DNA of 64,000 nucleotides from CAYUAI01 sp964442745 (GTDB taxonomy: Bacteria > Pseudomonadota > Gammaproteobacteria > S012-40): assembly GCA_964442745.1 (NCBI GenBank), contig CAYUAI010000013.1, forward strand, positions 5,329 to 69,328, in the 5' to 3' direction. Made by a program: the position numbers and the translations under genes. Under the pieces are notes generated by a model. The model searched no databases. It saw only the letters and a program-made list of their open reading frames with translations, and had not been told where the DNA came from. Of this stretch, positions 17,398 through 24,947 are shown piece after piece; positions within the stretch are counted from its first letter, which is position 1, and each line of letters starts with the position of its first letter.

Positions 17398-17709
17398 ATG
17401 GAAAAATTATCTGAAGCTGAACTTCAGCAACATTTTAATCGAGAGACTGGCAAATTAACTTGGGATGAACTGCAACCTCATTTTGCACAAGGTTCGGTTA
17501 TCGTTATTCGTGCTGATCTCGATTTAATTGATGTCGCAACAAAGTTTGTAATGGATAATAAAATGGCTATTGAAGCCTACTTGGAAAATGATAGCATTGC
17601 GCGAGCATCTGAACAAAATGCACAGCGCTGGACTACGTTACAACCGAGTTTTTGGACGGTTGTTGCTGCCCCTTGGGTGTTGGTTCAGGAAATCATGGAC
17701 AACTTGTAA
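17398..17709 (+). CDS. DUF2288 family protein
   Basis: A 103-residue soluble protein with the DUF2288 pattern: ETGKLTWDELQPHFAQG near residue 17, then ADLDLIDVATKFVMD, and a C-terminal WTVVAAPWVLVQEI. The family is small, widespread in proteobacteria and cyanobacteria, and has no established function. An AAAGGGG ribosome site lies just before the ATG. It follows the methyltransferase closely and precedes the FecR gene, so the three are likely one transcript. Confidence 0.8.
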   Translation: MEKLSEAELQQHFNRETGKLTWDELQPHFAQGSVIVIRADLDLIDVATKFVMDNKMAIEAYLENDSIARASEQNAQRWTTLQPSFWTVVAAPWVLVQEIMDNL

Positions 17710-17735
17710 AAATTCTTATTAAAGGTAAAATCCTG

Positions 17736-18479
17736 ATGACTATTTTTTTGAGTATATTGATGAGCCTGGTGATATCTTTCGGTGTCGCTGTATTGGCTAA
17801 TACTGATGTATCTAAATCCTCCGTCGGTGAAATCAGCAAGTATCAAGGCACGGTACTTGTTCGACAGGCAAGTCAACACCCTACGGTTAAAATGACAATA
17901 CCAGGGCTGGCATTACAAGTCGGTTCAGTGATCCGCACTAAGGACCAATCCAAGGCATTTGTCGAACTCATTGATGGCTCAAAAGTTGTGCTTAAAGAGA
18001 TTTCTCAACTTCGCATTAAAGATTTTAATTTTTTTGATGTCGAAGATGGCATGGTGTTATTTGAAGTGGCACGAATGAAAAGAAAACGACTTTTTCGAGT
18101 CGGCGTTAAACTCGCTATTTTAGGCATTAGAGGTACTCAGTTCTTAGTCGATACGCATGCCGATGATTTCTCGATTTACCTCAAACAAGGTAGCATGTTT
18201 GTGGAATCCGAAACACAAGAATTTGAGCTTTACGAACAAGCACAGCGGGAAATCAACGCATTCAAAAAAGAAGCAGCAAAAGAAATAGATGCCTTTCAAT
18301 CGGAAATTGCTAAGGAAATGGCAGAATTTGACAAGGAAAAACAAAAAGAGCTAGCAAAATTTGTTAGCAAATTTGAAATGTATGAAAACTCGGGAATTTC
18401 GATACAAGGCAATATTGCGAGGCGTATTCCTATCCCTGATCATGTGATGCAGCAGTTTAAATTACTTGATGAATTTTAA
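17736..18479 (+). CDS. Exported FecR-domain protein
   Basis: A 247-residue protein with an N-terminal signal peptide (MTIFLSILMSLVISFGVAVL) and a FecR domain (about 30-150: GTVLVRQ, LQVGSVIRTKDQSKAFVELI, then LAILGIRGTQFLVDT). The rest is a charged, coiled-coil-prone tail of repeated units (INAFKKEAAKEIDAFQSEIA). FecR domains of this periplasmic type, unlike the sigma regulator FecR, are thought to bind polymers or envelope proteins. The start at 17736 has AAAGG 9 bases upstream. It overlaps no neighbour and faces the convergent outer-membrane protein gene. Confidence 0.8.
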   Translation: MTIFLSILMSLVISFGVAVLANTDVSKSSVGEISKYQGTVLVRQASQHPTVKMTIPGLALQVGSVIRTKDQSKAFVELIDGSKVVLKEISQLRIKDFNFFDVEDGMVLFEVARMKRKRLFRVGVKLAILGIRGTQFLVDTHADDFSIYLKQGSMFVESETQEFELYEQAQREINAFKKEAAKEIDAFQSEIAKEMAEFDKEKQKELAKFVSKFEMYENSGISIQGNIARRIPIPDHVMQQFKLLDEF

Positions 18480-18527
18480 GGTATAGGGTGAGAAACCGGG
18501 AGGTTATTACGAGTCCATTTTTATCTC

Positions 18528-19547
18528 TTAAAACTCTATCATTGGTCGTAAAACAAGGATCGTTTCTACATCATTAGATTGTGTTTTTTGCAATGATCCC
18601 GAATACTTTTTACGTGTGCTATGGATCAGTCCAATATCGAATGAAAATATAATGTTGCTGTGCCTTGACGGAATTTTTTTTGATAAAATAAGCTGAGCTT
18701 CCACAACATTAAATGATGTTTGGCTAACCATATGTGTATATTCAAAACCGCTATTAAATATCCAAGAAAGAATAGGCCCATAACGAGTAAGTTGACTACG
18801 CCTTAGCGTGATATAATATAAATCTGTAATTTCTTGATTATCATGGAACTTTCCACCAACGCGAAAACTCCAACTTAAATTTTCACTCTCTCTTTGAATA
18901 TCGCCCTTCATCTTCCATTCAATTTGCCACCAATTATCTTTTACTAGTCGGTTGCGCTGTATATGGAAATTACCGGTACTGATAAGATAACCCATAAAGC
19001 CCCGGTTAGTGCTTTCAGTACGATTTTCGGCGCTATAGGTTACCATGTTATTGAGAAATATTGATAGCGCATAGGGTTCCTCAAATCCTATAGTTGCCGA
19101 TTCCACGGCGTTAAAATGACGGCTTAGGTCCATTTTCTGATAAAACCGAAGATGCTTTTCTCTGATATAAGTGCCAACAATCGGCATCAGATTAATGCTA
19201 GCTTCGATAAATAAAAATTGTGGGATATAGGAACGTTTTAACAGATCTTTATAAACAGTTAATTCTGAGCGTTGCCCAACATCTGGCACGGGCAGCCCAG
19301 TTAAATTGATAACAGCACCCGCACTCGAATAATAAAGATCAAAATTATAATAATAGTCCAGGGTGAGAGGCTCGACTTTCTCTTCTTCCCATACGTCGTC
19401 AATAACATCCAGAGCAAGATCGTTTGACTGGTCTAGGGTATTTTCATTGGGTGAAGCTAACGCAACAAAGAAAATAAAAATCGATAAAATAAAAAATAAC
19501 AGAGTACTTAGAATTAATAGGTTTCTGGATGGATTGACCATTTTCAC
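18528..19547 (-). CDS. Predicted outer-membrane beta-barrel protein
   Basis: A 339-residue protein with a signal-like hydrophobic N-terminus (LLILSTLLFFILSIFIFFVA). The body is made of alternating polar and hydrophobic strands ending in aromatic residues (WWQIEWKMKGDIQRESENLS, then LSWSFRVGGKFH). The C-terminus ends in MIEF, the terminal Phe being the usual outer-membrane insertion signal. I do not recognise the family. It could be a porin-like or surface structural protein. It lies between the FecR-domain protein and the multiheme cytochrome, but a shared complex is not shown. Confidence 0.6.
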   Translation of the reverse strand: MKMVNPSRNLLILSTLLFFILSIFIFFVALASPNENTLDQSNDLALDVIDDVWEEEKVEPLTLDYYYNFDLYYSSAGAVINLTGLPVPDVGQRSELTVYKDLLKRSYIPQFLFIEASINLMPIVGTYIREKHLRFYQKMDLSRHFNAVESATIGFEEPYALSIFLNNMVTYSAENRTESTNRGFMGYLISTGNFHIQRNRLVKDNWWQIEWKMKGDIQRESENLSWSFRVGGKFHDNQEITDLYYITLRRSQLTRYGPILSWIFNSGFEYTHMVSQTSFNVVEAQLILSKKIPSRHSNIIFSFDIGLIHSTRKKYSGSLQKTQSNDVETILVLRPMIEF

Positions 19548-19757
19548 TAGCTAGGCTATTTTATATTGATGCTGAGTAATGAATCAGTAGAAGTAGGCTA
19601 TACACTTTTATACAACCTATCTGGCCGTTAATGAAAACATGCTTTTATTCTTTTAGCAAGCGAGTAAGTTTAAATTGCTTTCAGAGGAAAAGTTATTTTA
19701 TGCCGTTTTTTACAAGAAAAATCATTAAAAAATATCGTGGCCTCTTCTTTTAGCTAT

Positions 19758-19908
19758 GTCGTGTGGATTAAGCGTAGCGAATCCACTCCGGCATGAGTGA
19801 TGTCATCATGTTCTAATATATGCCATTGAAATAAGAATAATGCTAGAGGGTATTGATCTGTTTTTGAGTCGGGTTGATAGCGGATTCGCTGCGCTTAATC
19901 CGCACGAC
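19758..19908. repeat. Inverted-repeat element with GGATTAAGCG-type ends
   Basis: Two ~30-bp arms (19758-19787 and 19879-19908) are inverted copies differing at about three positions. Each arm is itself a palindrome (right arm core GCGGATTCGCTGCGC). Sequences of this GCGGATTAAGCGCAGCG type recur between genes in many proteobacteria as short dispersed repeats. The 91-bp middle has no coding sense. Confidence 0.55.
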
Positions 19909-19987
19909 GAGTCTATTTTTCCTGAAATCAGTTTAAACTTACGCAAGTGATAACGCATAGATATTCTGAGGCGGGATGAAAACAATC

Positions 19988-20024
19988 GCTTCTCTGTCGC
20001 TAGTTTTTATTGCGACAGAGAAGC
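19988..20024 (-). terminator. Rho-independent terminator of the cytochrome gene
   Basis: Perfect 13-bp arms (GCTTCTCTGTCGC and its complement) with an 11-base loop lie 21 bases past the stop of the leftward cytochrome gene. In that direction they are followed by GATTGTTTT. Confidence 0.65.
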
Positions 20025-20044
20025 TAACTTATTTTTAGTGAATA

Positions 20045-22618
20045 TTATAGATCCCAAGTTTGAGTCGAATGACACTCATTACATTCCTGCGTAAGAGGAA
20101 CGCCATCATGGTCGCTAATTCTCGTTAGCGGATGACAGGTTGAGCATGATCCCAGTACCTCATTATGATCCAGGCGTGGGACTTGCCTCCAAGAGGTTGT
20201 CACATGACAGGCTTGGCAAAGACTGGTTGTTAATATATGTCCAGCTGACGTATTATGGCAATCAGCACAACTTCCTAAAACTTCATTGTGATCCATGCTA
20301 ATCACTGGGCGCCAAGAGACCGAGTTATGGCAGGCTTCACAAGAATTAGAGGTATTTGGATGCGTTCGTGATATTGTATGGCAGCCATTACATGATCCCA
20401 AGACCTCGTTATGATCAACGGTGATGACTGGTCGCCAACCAACAGATGGAGTATGACAAGCCTCGCATTGATTTGTTGTGTTAATATGCCTCAGCGATAA
20501 GCTGTGACAACTTACACAATTTCCAATGACTTCACTGTGATCGACTGTGATCGCCGGTATCCACAATGTGCTGGTGTGACACGCTTGGCACACATCTGAA
20601 CTAATGATATGTCTGTTTGATTTACCAACGGCTGTGGTACTGTTATGACAATTAATGCAGTCACCAACCACTTGATTATGGTCTATTTTTTTGATTGTTG
20701 TCATTGCCCATGACGTTGTGTCATGGCAGGCTTCACACACATCTGAACTAATAATATGATCTATCGTTTTTCCTACGGCTGTTCGACCATTATGGCAACT
20801 GGCACATCTACTCGTAATACCCGTATGATCCATACCGATGATAGGTAACCAACCCAATGAGGAATGGCAGGCTTCACACTGATTTGAGCTTTGGATATGG
20901 TTGATGGATTTACCGGTAGCACGCGTACCATCGTGGCAGGTAATACATCCACGGCTAATACCGGTATGGTCCATGCCGATGGCAGGTACCCAAGCGTTCG
21001 TGGTATGGCAAGTTTCGCATCGGTCTGATGTTTGAATGTGATTGGCTGGTTTGCCTAATGTTGTATCTGCATGACAGCTAATACAATTTGTGGCGATACC
21101 GGTATGGTCCATACTAATCACCGGCGCCCAAGCGATGGTGGCATGGCAGAGTTCGCATTGATCGACACTTTGTACATGATTCACCGATTTGCCCAATATC
21201 GCATTATGGCAATTCAGACAACCGGTAGTGATGCCAGTGTGATCCATACTGACAATTGGCAACCAACCACGGGCGGAATGGCAAGTTTCACATTGATCCG
21301 TGCTTTGCATATGATTAACGGACTTACCTGTGACATTGGTATTGTTGTGGCAATTTGTACAGCCAGTGGTAATACCGGTGTGATCCATACCGAGAATTGG
21401 CAACCAGCCACGAGTCGCATGGCAAGTTTCACATTGATCCGTGCTTGAAATATGATTCACGGACTTACCTGTGACATTGGTGCCATTATGACAAACAAAG
21501 CAACTACCCACAACTTCCGTGTGATCGAGCTGAGTAATTGATGACCAATTGGTGCTGGTATGGCAGGCTTCACAAACTTCTGTTGATTCTATATGTGTTA
21601 TGCCTTTGCCACGCACCTGTATTCCATTGTGGCAAGTAGCGCATCTCCCAATGGTTTCATTATGATCAACACTGGTGGCAGGTGACCAAATCGTAATGGA
21701 ATGGCAAGCTTGACAATCACCGGTTGTCGTAACATGGGCACTGGAACGTCCACTTGCTGTTACGCCATTATGACACTGGCCACATTCGCCCTGAATTTGC
21801 GTATGATCAACATTCCGCACAGGTCGCCATTGGGTTTCAAAATGGCAAGTCCCACATTTTACCGTGCTCGGGATATGGAAACTTGGCAAACCTACCGCAG
21901 TGACTCCATCATGACAACTTTCACACGTGGTTGTTAGCTGAGAATGATCGAGAGTTAAACCCGCTAAGAAAGAAATTGTCAGATGACACTCACCGCATGC
22001 ATTGGAAGAAGGAATATGGGTGACTGGTTTGCCTTCAGTAATCACGCTGTTATGGCAGCTAAGGCAGTTGCCAACAACTTCATCGTGATTGACTTGCGGA
22101 ATCGGTTTCCATGCCCAGACCGTATGACATCCATCACAGTTATCTGATGTTAGAATGTGCTCGATGGGGACACCCCGCGCATTCGTGTTTGTATTATGAC
22201 AATTGGCGCAGCGTCCAATGACATTTTCATGATCGAGCTGGATAACAGGTGACCACGTCACTATGCTGTGACAAGTCTGGCATAAGTTGGTGGCTTGAAT
22301 GTGATTGGGTGATTTACCTGAGGCAGTACTGCCATGACAGTTTGTGCACTTATCGACAATGCCTGTATGATCAAACCGTGGAGTTAGCTTCTGAGATATC
22401 CTGCTTGTATTATTTTCATCAGGCATGACTAAGCCAAATGATGAATTAAAATCGTTAGCATAAATAGAATACGATGAAAATAACAGAAAAAACAATATGA
22501 AACTAATGAGTTTATTCTTTGATAAGTATATGATTTGCCAATTCGTAAAATGCGCTGCAAAGCTCGATTTTTTGCATGGAATTGTTGTGAAGTCCGATGA
22601 CAGCAGACTTTGACTCAT
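20045..22618 (-). CDS. Giant multiheme c-type cytochrome with 34 CxxCH motifs
   Basis: An 857-residue exported protein. After a long N-terminus with a hydrophobic export segment (LISFILFFLLFSSYSIYA) the whole chain is made of modules of about 45-50 residues of the form DHxxVxGxCxxCHNGxxxxGKxxxHIxSxxxCxxCHxxxxWxP. I count 34 CxxCH haem-attachment motifs, with many extra His as distal ligands. The DNA of modules 13-17 is very similar, pointing to recent internal duplication. Such chains carry electrons in the periplasm or at the surface. The ATG at 22618 is chosen because GGGGGAAG lies 6 bases upstream; a GTG five codons earlier is possible. No cytochrome maturation genes are in the window. Confidence 0.88.
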   Translation of the reverse strand: MSQSLLSSDFTTIPCKKSSFAAHFTNWQIIYLSKNKLISFILFFLLFSSYSIYANDFNSSFGLVMPDENNTSRISQKLTPRFDHTGIVDKCTNCHGSTASGKSPNHIQATNLCQTCHSIVTWSPVIQLDHENVIGRCANCHNTNTNARGVPIEHILTSDNCDGCHTVWAWKPIPQVNHDEVVGNCLSCHNSVITEGKPVTHIPSSNACGECHLTISFLAGLTLDHSQLTTTCESCHDGVTAVGLPSFHIPSTVKCGTCHFETQWRPVRNVDHTQIQGECGQCHNGVTASGRSSAHVTTTGDCQACHSITIWSPATSVDHNETIGRCATCHNGIQVRGKGITHIESTEVCEACHTSTNWSSITQLDHTEVVGSCFVCHNGTNVTGKSVNHISSTDQCETCHATRGWLPILGMDHTGITTGCTNCHNNTNVTGKSVNHMQSTDQCETCHSARGWLPIVSMDHTGITTGCLNCHNAILGKSVNHVQSVDQCELCHATIAWAPVISMDHTGIATNCISCHADTTLGKPANHIQTSDRCETCHTTNAWVPAIGMDHTGISRGCITCHDGTRATGKSINHIQSSNQCEACHSSLGWLPIIGMDHTGITSRCASCHNGRTAVGKTIDHIISSDVCEACHDTTSWAMTTIKKIDHNQVVGDCINCHNSTTAVGKSNRHIISSDVCQACHTSTLWIPAITVDHSEVIGNCVSCHSLSLRHINTTNQCEACHTPSVGWRPVITVDHNEVLGSCNGCHTISRTHPNTSNSCEACHNSVSWRPVISMDHNEVLGSCADCHNTSAGHILTTSLCQACHVTTSWRQVPRLDHNEVLGSCSTCHPLTRISDHDGVPLTQECNECHSTQTWDL

Positions 22619-22633
22619 TTTTACTTCCCCCAC

Positions 22634-22941
22634 GATGTCCGCTTAATTTTATATATTGTTATATAGCGTTTAATAATAATTATTATTGAAAAATTCTTCA
22701 CACGTTTATGAAAGAATAGCAAATATAATTTCATTGTCTAGTATTCATTCACCAGAACACGGTTGCCAGCCATCTTGACAATTTTACATAATGATTGATC
22801 CATGAGCATGTTAGGTTTTGGAACTGGCGATCTATCGCTCTAGCCCAACCAGCCATTTGAAAATCTGGATGAGATACGCCAATAGGTTGAATACCGAACA
22901 ATTATAGGCTGTATATCTTGTTGAGAAGTATGTTAAGAATT
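22634..22941. other. Gene-free stretch upstream of the cytochrome gene
   Basis: 308 bp with no gene. It should contain the leftward promoter of the cytochrome gene. It is AT-rich near 22660-22720 and otherwise unremarkable up to the second origin-like region. Confidence 0.4.
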
Positions 22942-23130
22942 TGTGGACAACATGTAGATAACTCAAGTGGAGATCCCCCTCCTCTTTTTTATCCACAGCT
23001 TACGAGGTGAGTTAAGCACAAGGTATTCATCCGTATATTTTGCATAACCATATAATAATAAAATAGATAATAAAGTTATACAGAATATGGTGCTCGCTAA
23101 TAATAATAGGTTTAAAATATAAAAAATTAT
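22942..23130. other. Second origin-like region with DnaA boxes and TAA/TAG triplets
   Basis: One exact box, TTATCCACA at 22989-22997. Single-mismatch boxes lie at 22942-22950 (TGTGGACAA), 22953-22961 (TGTAGATAA) and 23076-23084 (TTATACAGA). Thirteen bases after the last come TAA TAA TAA TAG (23098-23109), then a long AT tract (TTTAAAATATAAAAAATTAT). The order and spacing repeat those at 3358-3400, in the same orientation, but with weaker boxes. It may be a second part of a bipartite origin or a decayed copy. Confidence 0.45.
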
Positions 23131-23139
23131 ATTTATATA

Positions 23140-23193
23140 GCGACGTCACTCATGTGAATAAAAGTGCTTGTTTAGTTAATTGAGTGACGTCGC
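23140..23193 (-). terminator. Long-loop inverted repeat at the end of the 23176 gene
   Basis: Perfect 13-bp arms GCGACGTCACTCA (23140-23152) and complement (23181-23193) with a 28-base loop. The right arm overlaps the last codons of the leftward gene. Past the left arm, in that direction, comes AT-rich DNA. Terminator-like, though the loop is long; a protein-binding dyad is the alternative. Confidence 0.4.
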
Positions 23194-23754
23194 GTCTTCA
23201 TCCGTTAAAATAATCGAGGTTTCTGCTGAGGCTTTGACGGTTTGAAATGCTTTCTTACTGCCCGTTTCTCTCCATAGCTCCATTGCTATCAATGGCTGCA
23301 AGAGCGGTTGAGTACGATTCATCTCTCGAATGGAATGCAATATATCCATTAAACTAACAAAGCTATAGGCTAATGAATGATACAATTGAGCGTTTTCGGT
23401 ACTCACTACGGAAGCTAAATTGTGGTAAGCGCTTTGACCTATTTTTACAAAATAACTGATTTTGACTTGTCTTTTTTGTGCTTGATGGGGAAATAAACCT
23501 GAAAACAACAAGCATTGATCACCAACCTCCCTAAGTCGATCAAACTTTAATTGTCCTTGACTCAGCGAACCTTTTAAATAATCTAAAGCAATTATTTTGG
23601 ATACAAACTCAGGCCGAGTTAAGTACCTCATCAATAAAAAAACTAAATAGCTTTCCGCCTCTTCTTCCAATTGGCATTGACAAGCGACCTGTGCATCATT
23701 CACTAATGCATGCCACTGGGCTGTTGAATTGTATTCATATTGAATGGCAATCAT
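23176..23754 (-). CDS. Conserved-looking protein of unknown function
   Basis: A 192-residue soluble protein with no signal peptide or membrane helix. It is mainly helical (AESYLVFLLMRYLTR, then VKIGQSAYHNLASVV). I recall no named family. Acidic residues cluster at EEEAES near residue 32, and the protein ends in a charged tail. It diverges from glyQ across about 270 bp and stops inside the inverted repeat beside the second origin-like region. The coding look is good: normal length, neighbour-like codon use and clear start context. Confidence 0.65.
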   Translation of the reverse strand: MIAIQYEYNSTAQWHALVNDAQVACQCQLEEEAESYLVFLLMRYLTRPEFVSKIIALDYLKGSLSQGQLKFDRLREVGDQCLLFSGLFPHQAQKRQVKISYFVKIGQSAYHNLASVVSTENAQLYHSLAYSFVSLMDILHSIREMNRTQPLLQPLIAMELWRETGSKKAFQTVKASAETSIILTDEDATSLN

Positions 23755-24023
23755 AAGATAATTTCTCTAGATAAAGCTGATAAACAAGTTCGACTAATCC
23801 ATGGCAAAGCTTTAATTTCACAAGATATCGATATAATATTGGACAGCCAAGAATATTGATTTACCGCAAAAACTACTGGTGCCACTGATTACTTGCTTCT
23901 TATTTATAGTAACTAATTGATAAATAGTAATTTTTCACAGCAAGTAGCTTATCTGTACTCACTCTAACTCAAGCACGTTATACTTATTCGCAGTTAACTC
24001 ACATTTAAGACAGATTTACACAC

Positions 24024-24947
24024 ATGAGCACATCTAACACAGAACATAATTTATCCACATTTCAGGGTCTCATTATGGCGCTGCAAACTTATTGGGCAAA
24101 TCAGGGTTGTGCCGTCATCCAGCCATTGGATATGGAAGTGGGAGCCGGTACCTTCCACCCAGCGACCTTTTTAAGGGCGATTGGACCTGAACCATGGAGT
24201 GCGGCCTATGTGCAGCCCTCACGGCGTCCTACGGACGGTAGGTACGGTGAAAACCCAAATCGCTTGCAACATTATTATCAGTTTCAAGTAGTGATTAAAC
24301 CTTCGCCAAGTGATATTCAGACACTTTACTTAGGGTCATTGCAGTTGTTGGGTATTGATCCACTAGAGCATGATATTCGCTTTGTTGAAGATGATTGGGA
24401 ATCGCCGACTTTAGGGGCTTGGGGCTTAGGTTGGGAGGTGTGGCTCAATGGGATGGAAGTGACTCAGTTTACTTATTTTCAGCAAGTCGGCGGTTTAGAC
24501 TGTAAACCAGTGACCGGTGAAATTACCTACGGTTTAGAGCGATTGGCAATGTATCTTCAGGGCGTCGCCAGTGTTTACGATTTGGTTTGGACAACAGGGC
24601 GCTATGGCACCCTTACTTATGGTGATGTATTTCATCAGAACGAAGTAGAAATGTCGACGTTCAATTTTGAGCAAGCCAATGTTGAATCATTGTTTCAGTG
24701 GTTTGACACTTGTGAAGCAGAGAGCTGTCGCTTAATTGAGAAAAAGTTACCTTTAGCGGCGTATGAGTTTGTGTTAAAAGCGTCTCATACCTTTAATCTA
24801 TTGGATGCCAGGCATGCCATATCCGTGACTGAGCGGGCGCGTTTTATCGGTCGGGTAAGAGGTTTAGCTAAAGCCGTTGCCCAAGCTTATTATGAAGGAC
24901 GAGAACGTTTGGGTTTTCCGATGCTAGTAGGAGCTAATCATGACTAG
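24024..24947 (+). CDS. glyQ: Glycine--tRNA ligase alpha subunit
   Basis: A 307-residue class II synthetase subunit that, as alpha2beta2 with GlyS, charges tRNA-Gly. Family signatures are clear: TFHPATFLRAIGPEPW, YVQPSRRPTDGRYGENPNRL, and ELTQF-like GMEVTQFTYFQQVGG. Length is normal (about 300). The frame overlaps the start of glyS by 8 bp, coupling the two subunits. A roughly 270-bp upstream region carries the promoter. Confidence 0.97.
   Translation: MSTSNTEHNLSTFQGLIMALQTYWANQGCAVIQPLDMEVGAGTFHPATFLRAIGPEPWSAAYVQPSRRPTDGRYGENPNRLQHYYQFQVVIKPSPSDIQTLYLGSLQLLGIDPLEHDIRFVEDDWESPTLGAWGLGWEVWLNGMEVTQFTYFQQVGGLDCKPVTGEITYGLERLAMYLQGVASVYDLVWTTGRYGTLTYGDVFHQNEVEMSTFNFEQANVESLFQWFDTCEAESCRLIEKKLPLAAYEFVLKASHTFNLLDARHAISVTERARFIGRVRGLAKAVAQAYYEGRERLGFPMLVGANHD

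Noticed and set aside
21071..21937. Rightward open frames opposite the cytochrome gene
   Set aside because: They repeat with the module period of the cytochrome and are antisense echoes of its tandem repeats.
20045..22618. CRISPR-like periodic repeats
   Set aside because: The period is ~140 bp, repeats are degenerate and coding, and there are no spacers of constant length.
18528..22618. MtrAB/PCC-type outer-membrane conduit made of the barrel and the cytochrome
   Set aside because: The barrel is short and unassigned, and the cytochrome modules differ from known conduit cytochromes; no direct support.
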